Positions 16,187 through 23,285 of a stretch of DNA of 32,493 nucleotides are shown one piece after another. The stretch is from Pseudomonadota bacterium (GTDB taxonomy: Bacteria; Myxococcota; UBA9042; PHBI01), in the NCBI GenBank assembly GCA_005772945.1, contig SXIE01000431.1, positions 1-32,493 of the forward strand. The letters are read 5' to 3'. Both the position numbers and the translations under genes were made by a program. Position 1 is the stretch's first letter. Each line of letters opens with the position of its first letter. The notes beneath the pieces were generated by a model. That model had not been told where the DNA came from. It did no database searches and saw only the letters and a list, made by a program, of their open reading frames with translations.

Positions 16187-16978
16187 TCAGAGCGATGCGG
16201 CGTACCGAATACCTTCTTGAAAGAGCGCGAGCCCGCTCTCGCCACCACCGCCGCGATGGAACGTCGGATGTTGGTGCGGGAAGATGTGATCCTCGGCGTG
16301 CGGCATGAGGCCGAGCGCGGTGCCATCGGCGTTCGTGAGCCCGGCCCAATCGTCGGTCGAGCCGTTCGGGTTGCCCGGGTAGCCGTCGTCGTCCGCGTTC
16401 GGTGCGGCCGGTGTTCGTTCGTAGCGCAAGGCGCCCAAGTCGCGCGCCTTCACGTCGGCGCGCGTGGCCTCGTCGGCGAACATGACGCGCCCCTCGCCGT
16501 GCGCGACGACGCAGGCGATCGGCTCGGTGAGCGCGCGCGTGAAGACGCACGGGCTCGCGGGATTGGGCAAGAGGCGCACCCAGCGGCACTCGAAGTGCGC
16601 GCGCGCGTTGCGCGTCAGCGTGGTCGTGCGCGGGCCCCGTGGGGCGTGCGTGCCGGGGAGGATCCCGGCCTTCACGAGCGCCTGGAAGCCGTTGCAGATC
16701 CCGAGCACCGGACGCTTGTGTGAAAGAAATTCACGAACCACGTCGCCAAAGCGCGTCTCGAGCTCGAGCGCGAAGACCTTGCCCGCGCCGAGGTCGTCGC
16801 CGAACGAGAAGCCGCCCGGCACGACGATCATGCGGTAGGCGAGCAGATCGCTTGGCTGATCGCTCAGCTCGGTGAGCGTCCGGATCGTCGCATCGCCGCC
16901 AGCCGCCGCCACCGCGAGAGCCGCCTCGCGGTCGCGATTCGTGCCAGGGGCATGGAGAACGAGGACCGGCGGGCGCAT
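16187..16978 (-). CDS. purQ: FGAM synthase glutaminase subunit
   Basis: Supplies ammonia from glutamine to PurSL. It has 263 residues, a little longer than the common 220-230. The class I amidotransferase fold begins PPVLVLHAPGTNRDREAALA, with VVPGGFSFGDDLGAGK, the nucleophile Cys in PVLGICNGFQALVKAG (about residue 91) and the His-Glu pair in LMPHAEDHIFPHQHP (about 226). The start ATG at 16978 is preceded by AGGAAG; an upstream in-frame extension is non-conserved and rejected. First gene of the purine operon, so the operon promoter should lie in 16979-17153. A TTGACC hexamer on the minus strand (17017-17022) is a possible -35, but I see no convincing -10, PurR-like box or purine riboswitch. 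A TGTGAA-N5-TTCACG site lies inside the gene. Confidence 0.95.
   Translation of the reverse strand: MRPPVLVLHAPGTNRDREAALAVAAAGGDATIRTLTELSDQPSDLLAYRMIVVPGGFSFGDDLGAGKVFALELETRFGDVVREFLSHKRPVLGICNGFQALVKAGILPGTHAPRGPRTTTLTRNARAHFECRWVRLLPNPASPCVFTRALTEPIACVVAHGEGRVMFADEATRADVKARDLGALRYERTPAAPNADDDGYPGNPNGSTDDWAGLTNADGTALGLMPHAEDHIFPHQHPTFHRGGGGESGLALFQEGIRYAASL
16719..16735 (-). repeat. TGTGAA-N5-TTCACG motif, copy in purQ
   Basis: Plus strand TGTGAA AGAAA TTCACG. Coding strand CGT-GAA-TTT-CTT-TCA-CAC, protein REFLSH, just before the active-site segment PVLGICNG. Confidence 0.6.
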
Positions 16979-17153
16979 CGGTGGGCTTCCTACCAGTCCC
17001 CCGACGATTCGGCTAGGGTCAAGGCGCAGAGCCGCATGCGGTGCGGTCCGGCGGCATTTCCGGGTGGGCGCGGCCGGGCCCCCAAGCGTCCCCCAACGCC
17101 TCGGAGACCCAGCCGCGCCCGAAGGGGTCGCGCGCCGCGTGCGGCGCCGCGCG

Positions 17154-18266
17154 TCAGCGAGCGAGCTCGGGGCCGACGCAGCGCGCGTCGTCCCAGGGTG
17201 CGTAGGCCGGATCGAGCAGCGCGCCCGCGTCGAAGGCGGCCGCGGGCGAGCCCAGCAGGAACTCCGCGCAGGCACCGGCGGCGCATGGCACGCACGCCTC
17301 GCCGGGCACGCTCGCGACGAACTGGCAGAGGTCGAAGCCGGCGACGACGCTGCCGGAGGCCGCGTCCATGCGGCCGCTGACGGCCAGGTTCGCGAGCTGC
17401 GTCCCGGCGACGTCGGCGGTGCCCGCGATCTGGAAGTCCTCGAGGCCGACCCACGTGCCGAACGCATACGCGTCGAGCGCGACCGGGTCCGACACGAAGG
17501 CACCGTCGACCCCGAGGTGCACGGTTCCGAGCGCGACCGGCGCAACGCACGCCAGCGCGATCCAGCCGGCCTCGGCGAGGGTCCCGAGCGCAAAGGCGGC
17601 GGTCAGCGTCTGCCCGTCTTCGCTGGCCGAGAGGAACTTCACGAGCACCCCCTCGGGCATCAGATCGGGGTTCATCTCGGCCGCGGTCGGCGCGGTCCAG
17701 CCGAGCTCGGAGGCCACGAACGTCTTGCCGACGAGGTTGCGCGCGGTCTGGTTCGTGACGACGATCCGATAGGTGCGCGAGGTGATGAGGTTCTTGTTCG
17801 CGTAGGGGACGTAGGTCGCGTACGGGAAGTCGATCCCGGCGCGGACCTCGTAGACGCCGGGACGGGTGGCCGTGAAGACGCCGCTCTTGGTGTAGTCGCG
17901 CGTGAAGCGTGGCCAGTCCGCGTTGATGTTCGGCCAGGCGCCGGCGTTGACGACGCCGGGGCTGAGCCCGGCCGGATCACCCGACGCCACGCGCCAATTT
18001 GCGTAGCCCTGACCCCGCGCCCGCGAACGATCGGTGGTAGCGATCCAGACACTGAAGCGCACCGACTCGCCGATATCGAGGGTGCACTGGACCGGCGTCG
18101 CGAACCCGTAGCTCACGCCGTCGGCGTAGGACGTGAGCGGCGTCGGCTTGGCGAGGACGCAGGACGCGCGCGCGCTCGTGTCGGCGAGCGCGAGCGTCGC
18201 AAGGAGGGTCGTGAACGCGATGAGACCGAAACCAGCGCGCGATGTGCAGACCGAAGCGAGTTTCAT
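17154..18266 (-). CDS. exported protein of unknown function (370 aa)
   Basis: The ATG at 18266 has a strong AGGAGG 8 bases upstream. The first about 35 residues form a Sec signal (MKLASVCTSRAGFGLIAF, then LATLALADTSARA) with likely cleavage before SCVLAKP. The mature part looks beta-rich and has eight cysteines, several clustered near the C-terminus (CQFVASVPGEACVPCAAGAC), which suggests disulphides in the periplasm or outside the cell. Residues about 70-170 (WIATTDRSRARGQGYAN to RTYRIVVTN) resemble an Ig-like or beta-sandwich domain by alternation of residues only. I do not recognise a family. It lies upstream of the purine operon on the same strand with 175 bases between, and is probably not part of it. 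Confidence 0.8.
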   Translation of the reverse strand: MKLASVCTSRAGFGLIAFTTLLATLALADTSARASCVLAKPTPLTSYADGVSYGFATPVQCTLDIGESVRFSVWIATTDRSRARGQGYANWRVASGDPAGLSPGVVNAGAWPNINADWPRFTRDYTKSGVFTATRPGVYEVRAGIDFPYATYVPYANKNLITSRTYRIVVTNQTARNLVGKTFVASELGWTAPTAAEMNPDLMPEGVLVKFLSASEDGQTLTAAFALGTLAEAGWIALACVAPVALGTVHLGVDGAFVSDPVALDAYAFGTWVGLEDFQIAGTADVAGTQLANLAVSGRMDAASGSVVAGFDLCQFVASVPGEACVPCAAGACAEFLLGSPAAAFDAGALLDPAYAPWDDARCVGPELAR

Positions 18267-18330
18267 AGGGGCAACCTCCTGCTCCGTGGCGGTGGAGCGA
18301 GGGCAACCCTACGAGAAGGGCTCGGCAGGC

Positions 18331-18350
18331 CGATCTCAAGCGATCTCAAT
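18331..18350. repeat. adjacent 10-bp direct repeat
   Basis: CGATCTCAAG is followed immediately by CGATCTCAAT, in the 107-base gap between two minus-strand genes encoding exported proteins. It could be a tandem regulator site or chance; nothing else supports a role. Confidence 0.4.
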
Positions 18351-18373
18351 TCGCGCGGAGGCTGCGCCCCGAC

Positions 18374-18790
18374 TCAGGGCGCGCACGCGTAGGTGACGCG
18401 CTTGTCGTAGACCGGGCGAACGCCGGACACGGCGGTCGTCTGGCTGTCGCCCTGGGTCACCTTGGTCGAGTCCTCGCTCGTCGCCGTGATGGGGCCGGAG
18501 TTCACCGCGACGCCGTCCTTGGCTTTGTCGGTGCGCTCGCCGTAGTTGGTGTTGGTCTGCGCGTAGTTCTCCGAGCCGACCAGAATCGAGTCGCGCGCGA
18601 GGATGCGATAGTGGCCTTTGCCGCAGTGCTGCTCCATGAGGACGACCGCCTTGTCCATGGAGTCGTCGTCGAAGGCCGCAACCGAGATCACGCCGCCCTT
18701 GGCGTCCTGAGAGAAGATCTGTGCCGAGCCACATCCCATCAAACCCGACCCGACGAGCACGGCGCCGAAGAGAACCATCCGCAATGACAC
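18374..18790 (-). CDS. small lipoprotein of unknown function (138 aa)
   Basis: The chosen start is a GTG at 18790 because GGAGGT sits 5 bases upstream; an ATG at 18778 lacks a ribosome site. The N-terminus MSLRMVLFGAVLVGSGLMGC ends in a good lipobox (LMGC), giving a mature lipoprotein of about 118 residues. The body contains ISVAAFDDDSMDKAVVLMEQ, HYRILARDSILVGSEN and an Asn/Thr/Gly-rich stretch, with three cysteines including one three residues from the end. No family is recognised. It is followed by the exported protein gene after 107 bases on the same strand and diverges from the large lipoprotein gene at 18964, so 18791-18963 should hold divergent promoters. Confidence 0.75.
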   Translation of the reverse strand: MSLRMVLFGAVLVGSGLMGCGSAQIFSQDAKGGVISVAAFDDDSMDKAVVLMEQHCGKGHYRILARDSILVGSENYAQTNTNYGERTDKAKDGVAVNSGPITATSEDSTKVTQGDSQTTAVSGVRPVYDKRVTYACAP

Positions 18791-18963
18791 GATCAACCTC
18801 CACGCGAGGACGGGCCGATGCGGCGGAGCGACCCCCGCTCCCGAGGCCGCATCTGCCCCTTCGGCGACCGATGCTACCCCGCTGCGGGCGGCCTGGGAAG
18901 GGCCGCCAAGCGGCGTCGGTCTGTGGTACAACCCAGGGGTATCCGTCTGCCAGCGGAGGAGCG

Positions 18964-20769
18964 ATGGACGCGCGCAACGCACTGGGGATCGTGTCGTGTC
19001 TCGCGATGACCGTCGCGTGCCAGAAGGGCCCGCCCGAACCCGGCGCGGCGACGTCCGAATCGCCGTCGGCTCGGTCCGAAGACGCGGCCGCGATCCCGTT
19101 CCATGGGCCCGACGGATTCAACAAGCCCGACGGCTGGGTCGCCTTCGACGGGCCCGACGGCCTCTACACCGTCCTGTTTCCGGGCACCCCGACGACCCGC
19201 GAATCGAGCGAGACGACCGGCGGCAACGTCGAGGTGACGAAGCTCGCGCTCTACGAGGCCCACGGTGGCCGCAACGTCTACGTCGCGGCGGTGTCCGAGG
19301 TCGCCATTCCGGGGCTCTTCGACCTGCGCGCGGGCGTCCGCGGGGTCGTGAAGAACGCCGTGTCCGGGGTCGGCGGCACGATCGCCACGGTGCGCGAGCT
19401 GGCCTGGGGAGCGGCGGCGGGGCGGGAGGTGACGTTCGACGCGACCGTCGAGGGGACGCGCATCACGGGCCTGGTTCGCGCGTACATCCTGGCCGGCGAG
19501 AAGACGCGCTACTGGCGCGTCATGGCGATGAACGTGGGCGCGAGCCTCGACGGTCCGTCGCGTGCGTTTGTCGAGAGCTTCACGCTCGGGATTCCGAAGG
19601 AGGCCGCGCCGCCCAAGCGCGTGGCGCGCGTGCTGGAGCGGAGCGACGGCACGGTGTCGGTGGCGCAGCCACCGAGAGAAGGTGCGAAGCACGTGCCCGT
19701 GACCCCGTCGGCGGATGAGGGCGTGGGGCTCGCGCCGATCATCACGGGGAACATCACGTTCGTCGCTCCCAAGGCGGGCGCGAGCTGGTTCGAGGTCGCG
19801 TTTCCGTGCTTGCGTGCGGGCATCGGGCTCGAGGCGGGCGGGACGGTCGCGGCCGCGATGTACAAGGCGAGCCCGCTGATCGAGCCGGCGATGAAGGCGG
19901 CGGGCATCGATCCGGATCGGGACATCGCGGCGCTCGGGTATTGGGAGAAGGGCGACGCGCGCGCCGTGTACCTCGCGGTCACGTTGCGCGCGCCGGCGGC
20001 GATCGGGGGCGTGATGGCGGGGATCCCCAACGCCAAGAGCAAGCTCCTCGCGCCGCTCGCGTGGTCGCTCACCCTCCGAGGCGACGCCGGCCCGCGGACG
20101 ATTCACGTGCGCGTCCTGCCGCTGACCTGGGGTGACAGCGTCCCCGACGATGCCTGGTCGCACGAGGCTGCGGCCGCCACCCATCTCGTCGCCATCAGCT
20201 TCGGCGGTCCGGCGGCGGGTGCGAAGGCGCCGGCCGATCCCCTCACGGCCCTCGAAACGGGCCCCGACGCCGAAGCGCGCGTTCGCTACGTCGAGGGCCT
20301 CCTCCCCGCGCCCTACGGGCGTTGCGTCATCGGCGCGATGGGCCCGGGCGCCTTCAAGCCGGGCTTCGCGCTGACGGACGGCCGCTTCGTCTTCGCGCTC
20401 CCCGCGGGAAAGAACGACCCGTTCACCCAGATGCTCGGATCGAACCGGACGGTCGATCTCGGCGTCGAGTTTGCGCTCGTCCCGGCGCCCGCCCAAGCGG
20501 ACCTCGATGGCTGGGTCGCCGAGACCGAGGCGATGCTGGCGACCACCGTCGCCGGCGTGCGCGCGCAGTTCGAGAGCGTTCCGGGTGCCGGCGCCTACCT
20601 CGATCGGTACATGGAGCTCTTCGGCTCCCTCGGCAAGATCGGGCTGAAGACGACGCTCGTCGGCAAGGTCGTGACCGTGTCCTGGCGCAGCGATCGCATC
20701 ACGGCCGCCGACGCCGACGCGTTCGAGGCCAAGGCCGAGGCGCTGGAAGCGGCGCCGCCGTCCCCCTGA
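18964..20769 (+). CDS. large lipoprotein of unknown function carrying a hairpin element (601 aa)
   Basis: The ATG at 18964 follows GGAGGA. The N-terminus MDARNALGIVSCLAMTVAC is a lipoprotein signal, followed by an Ala/Ser/Pro linker. Domain 1 (about 40-205) reads GWVAFDGPDGLYTVLFPG, then REVTFDATVEGTRITG and a YWRVMAMN strand. This resembles a repeat-prone extracytoplasmic module with an FPGTP motif, whose function is unknown to me. A linker (about 220-250) contains LERSDGTVSVAQPPREGAK, encoded by the second copy of the 69-bp hairpin element. Domain 2 (about 255-600) has many Gly/Ala-rich strands, one central Cys and a C-terminal helical segment rich in Ala and Glu. An extended -10-like TGGTACAAC at 18924-18932 upstream is a possible promoter. 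No enzymatic motif was recognised. Confidence 0.8.
   Translation: MDARNALGIVSCLAMTVACQKGPPEPGAATSESPSARSEDAAAIPFHGPDGFNKPDGWVAFDGPDGLYTVLFPGTPTTRESSETTGGNVEVTKLALYEAHGGRNVYVAAVSEVAIPGLFDLRAGVRGVVKNAVSGVGGTIATVRELAWGAAAGREVTFDATVEGTRITGLVRAYILAGEKTRYWRVMAMNVGASLDGPSRAFVESFTLGIPKEAAPPKRVARVLERSDGTVSVAQPPREGAKHVPVTPSADEGVGLAPIITGNITFVAPKAGASWFEVAFPCLRAGIGLEAGGTVAAAMYKASPLIEPAMKAAGIDPDRDIAALGYWEKGDARAVYLAVTLRAPAAIGGVMAGIPNAKSKLLAPLAWSLTLRGDAGPRTIHVRVLPLTWGDSVPDDAWSHEAAAATHLVAISFGGPAAGAKAPADPLTALETGPDAEARVRYVEGLLPAPYGRCVIGAMGPGAFKPGFALTDGRFVFALPAGKNDPFTQMLGSNRTVDLGVEFALVPAPAQADLDGWVAETEAMLATTVAGVRAQFESVPGAGAYLDRYMELFGSLGKIGLKTTLVGKVVTVSWRSDRITAADADAFEAKAEALEAAPPSP
19627..19695 (+). repeat. 69-bp dispersed hairpin element, copy B (inside lipoprotein gene)
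   Basis: Reverse complement of 3747-3815 with five substitutions. Two of these fall at paired stem positions and preserve pairing: the stem is CGGTGG / CCACCG here against CGGAGG / CCTCCG in copy A, with the same CTGCG loop read on the minus strand. It is sense to its host gene, as copy A is, and falls in a linker between two domains. Confidence 0.85.
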
Positions 20770-20825
20770 AAGTGACTCCGCGTCGGAGGCGTCTGGGGGG
20801 CGGCGGCGTCGCAAAGCGCTCTCGA

Positions 20826-21323
20826 CTACTTCGCGCTGACGTCCCCGGCGGCCGCGACGACCGTGGCGCCGAGCGTCTGGAGCAGGACCCCGTTCGCGTC
20901 CGAGACCTCGACCGTCCAGACTCCCGCGTCGTTCTTGCCGATGCCCTTCTTGGACCAGGTTTTCCAGCCGTACGAGTGGCCGACCGGCAGGGTCACGGCG
21001 AGCTTCGTCTTGCCGTTCTTCTTCCACACCATCGTGATCGTCGAGGCCTCGCCGAGGTTCTTCACCTTGACCCACGCGTAGAGCGCGCCGACCGAGGTGT
21101 CGAACTCGGCCGCAGCCCCGATCGGCTCGCGCGCCTCGACGGCCGTCGCGAGCTTGCCGGCGGCCACCGCGAGCGGCGCGGGAACCACCGGAACGCCGGC
21201 CGCGGCGACGACAGGCGCGGGCGCGGGCGCGGCGGCGAACGCGACGCTCGGCACGGCGGCGGTCGAGACGAAGGCGGCGAGGACGAGGCGGCGGGTCACG
21301 AGCGAGAGCGAGCGACGAATCAC
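20826..21323 (-). CDS. exported DUF2914-type protein (165 aa)
   Basis: The start is placed at a GTG (21323) because AGGAG lies 8 bases upstream; an ATG 27 bases further out (21350) has no ribosome site. The signal peptide runs from RRSLSLVTRRLVLAAF to VAFA, with predicted cleavage after AFA; there is no lipobox Cys, so it is probably soluble in the periplasm or released. After an Ala/Pro-rich linker, the C-terminal domain has YAWVKVKNLG, TMVWKKNGKTKL, a W-K-T-W pair and GVWTVEVSDANG. This is the same DUF2914 pattern as the lipoprotein at 2063-2836 (WKKNGK, IGK.DAG.WTVE shared). The two are paralogous domains on different export signals. It is convergent with the 601-residue lipoprotein gene, 56 bases between stops. 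Confidence 0.85.
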   Translation of the reverse strand: MIRRSLSLVTRRLVLAAFVSTAAVPSVAFAAAPAPAPVVAAAGVPVVPAPLAVAAGKLATAVEAREPIGAAAEFDTSVGALYAWVKVKNLGEASTITMVWKKNGKTKLAVTLPVGHSYGWKTWSKKGIGKNDAGVWTVEVSDANGVLLQTLGATVVAAAGDVSAK

Positions 21324-21478
21324 GGCGAGTCTCCTGGGTGCGAGCGACATGCTCGCGGCAGTCTCATCGCAATCGGTGTGCCAGGCTCGCGTCGGCCTGG
21401 AAAGCGGGTTTCAGCCGCGTCGCCGTGTCACCGCGGACACGCCCTGACACACGCAATCTGGGTCAGGGATGCGTGCCC

Positions 21479-22429
21479 TCAGGTCTCGTCCGCGAACACC
21501 ACGCCGCGCGCATCCCGCGCCTGAAACGGCAGATCGAGGCGCGGCGCGCGGGCATGGGCGCCGGCCAGAATCGCCGGCCGCTCGGCGAACGTCGTCGGGT
21601 AGTAGTTCATGAGGAAGAGCGTCATCGCGCCCTGCGCCTCCGGCGTCGCTGCGTGCGCGATCCGAGCCGCAAGCTCGGGCGCCCGGCACGCGCGCGCCGC
21701 GGTCCCGAGCCCCGCCAAGTCCCAAACGGACGGCGCCGGCACCGGCTCGAACTCGCCACATCCCTCGTCAGGGCACGGCCGCGGGTCGTTGCCGCCGCGC
21801 CACAGGGCCGTCTCGCCGGGCGTCGCAAACGGATCGACCGGCTTGCCGTCGAGCCACACATTGAAGTGGACGTGCGGCGGGCTCCAAGGGAACGCCACGA
21901 CCGCGTCGAGGCCCGAGTACGCCGAGAGCGCGAACGGCTCGCCGCGCCGCAGGACATGGCCGACCGGCACGAGCGCGCGCCCGAGGTGCGCCGACATCGT
22001 GAAGAGCCCGTCGCCGTGGTCGATGAGGACCTTGAGACCGCCGCGGTTGAAGTCCGACGTGATGAGCGCCACGCGTCCAGGCGCCGGTGCCACGACCGTG
22101 GTGCCGATCGGGACGGCGAAGTCGGTCCCGTTGTGGCTGTCGTAGGTCAGCCCGCGACCGCGGAAATCGCGGACCTGCGTGCGCTCGACCGACCAGCCGG
22201 CGGCGTGCGGGGTCGGGGTGCGATTGAAGAGATTGGAGACATGAACGCGCCCGTCCGCGCGCCGCCGCCCGAGCCACGTGCGGACCCCGAGCGCTGGCCG
22301 CAGGATGCCGAGCGAGGACCTGCCGACGCGCGTCTTCGGGATGTGCGGGGAGCCGCCGAGGACGAGCCGCACCGCCCTAAGCGTGTCCGAAAATGGCGTA
22401 AGTCCGAAGACTTCGAGCGGGCTCAGCAT
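21479..22429 (-). CDS. M23 (LytM/lysostaphin-type) metallopeptidase-like protein
   Basis: Probably a zinc endopeptidase or a degenerate relative. The M23 fold is seen from about residue 90: HNGTDFAVPIGTTVVAPAPG supplies the His and Asp of the HxxxD motif, then VLIDHGDGLFTMSAHL, and PPHVHFNVWLDGKPVDPF supplies the HxH motif, so the metal ligands are kept. From the ATG at 22429 (AGGA upstream) the protein has 316 residues; an ATG at 22456 would add nine. No clear signal peptide is visible, which is unusual for a cell-wall enzyme and may mean a different start or a cytoplasmic substrate. The C-terminal about 100 residues (LFLMNYYPTTFAERPAIL) form an extra domain I do not recognise. Divergent from the DedA gene. 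Confidence 0.85.
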   Translation of the reverse strand: MLSPLEVFGLTPFSDTLRAVRLVLGGSPHIPKTRVGRSSLGILRPALGVRTWLGRRRADGRVHVSNLFNRTPTPHAAGWSVERTQVRDFRGRGLTYDSHNGTDFAVPIGTTVVAPAPGRVALITSDFNRGGLKVLIDHGDGLFTMSAHLGRALVPVGHVLRRGEPFALSAYSGLDAVVAFPWSPPHVHFNVWLDGKPVDPFATPGETALWRGGNDPRPCPDEGCGEFEPVPAPSVWDLAGLGTAARACRAPELAARIAHAATPEAQGAMTLFLMNYYPTTFAERPAILAGAHARAPRLDLPFQARDARGVVFADET

Positions 22430-22617
22430 GGGGTCGTCCTGGTGATCGGAGGTCATTGTGCGCGGCGCGCGGCGCGTTTCGAGAACGCCCATATCATTAC
22501 TCGACGGCTGCGCGAAACTCCGGTCCCGTTTCCCGCGCATGGCACCGTTATCCCTTTTCACGCGCAGCCCGTTGCGGCACTATGCGCGTCCCCTGAGACC
22601 CGTGTCCGGAGCCGGCC

Positions 22618-23265
22618 TTGCTCGACGCCATCGTGGAAGCCATCAAGTCGTTCATCGAGTCCGTCGGCTACCCCGGCATCTTCATCTTGATGGTGCTCGA
22701 GAGCACGCTCGTGCCCGTGCCCTCGATCGTCGTGATGGGCTTTGCCGGCGTGCTCGCGCACGACGGCCGCTTCTCGCTGCCGCTCGTCATCCTCATGAAC
22801 ACGCTCGGTGCGCTCGTCGGCAGCTGGCTCTTCTATCAGTGGGGCGCGCGCGGCGGAAAACCGCTCCTCTTGCGGGTCGGCAAGTGGTTCCTCCTTCGCC
22901 CCGCCGACATCGAAAAGACCGAGGCCTACTTTCACCGCCCGCGCCTCATGACCGTCTTCGTCGCGCGCCTCATCCCGGTCGTGCGCCACTTCATCTCGTT
23001 CGTCGCCGGCCTCGGTCACATGCCGATGCGCCCGTTCCTCATCCAGACCCTCGTGGGCGCCACGCTCTGGGGCGGCCTCATGGCCACGCTCGGCTACTTC
23101 CTCGCGAGCCAGTGGGACACCATCACCAAATACATGAAGCCCATCGAGTACGTCATCGGCGGGCTCATCGTGGTCGCGGCCATCTACCTGGTCCTGCGCT
23201 TCCGCAAGCGCCGTCAGGCCGAGCGCGAGCGCGCGGCCGCCGGCGCCCCGACTGCCGCCGCCTGA
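22618..23265 (+). CDS. DedA-family membrane protein
   Basis: The start is a TTG at 22618 with GGAG 6 bases upstream. The 215-residue protein shows the DedA (VTT/SNARE-associated) pattern: a short amphipathic start, GYPGIFILMVLESTLVPVPS (the acidic residue plus PxP motif of the re-entrant segment), MGFAGVLAH, ARLIPVVRHFISFVAGLGHM (the conserved R and G residues), then two C-terminal membrane segments (LIQTLVGATLWGGLMATLGY and YVIGGLIVVAAIYLVL) and a basic tail. Members act at the inner membrane in lipid-carrier or phospholipid flipping (some recycle undecaprenyl phosphate); the substrate cannot be read here. Its stop is 20 bases from that of the convergent phosphatase gene. Confidence 0.93.
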   Translation: MLDAIVEAIKSFIESVGYPGIFILMVLESTLVPVPSIVVMGFAGVLAHDGRFSLPLVILMNTLGALVGSWLFYQWGARGGKPLLLRVGKWFLLRPADIEKTEAYFHRPRLMTVFVARLIPVVRHFISFVAGLGHMPMRPFLIQTLVGATLWGGLMATLGYFLASQWDTITKYMKPIEYVIGGLIVVAAIYLVLRFRKRRQAERERAAAGAPTAAA

Positions 23266-23285
23266 GCCGCGTCCCTCGCCCCCGC

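Noticed and set aside
14800..16735. CRP/FNR sites
   Set aside because: The TGTGAA-N5-TTCACG spacing between GTGA half-sites is 7 bases, not 6, and all copies are deep inside coding sequence.
16979..17153. purine riboswitch or PurR operator ahead of purQ
   Set aside because: No conserved riboswitch core or PurR-like inverted repeat was visible; only an isolated TTGACC hexamer.
18874..21075. 733-residue minus-strand frame opposite the 601-residue lipoprotein gene
   Set aside because: Shadow; the plus-strand frame has a lipoprotein signal, a ribosome site and protein-like composition.
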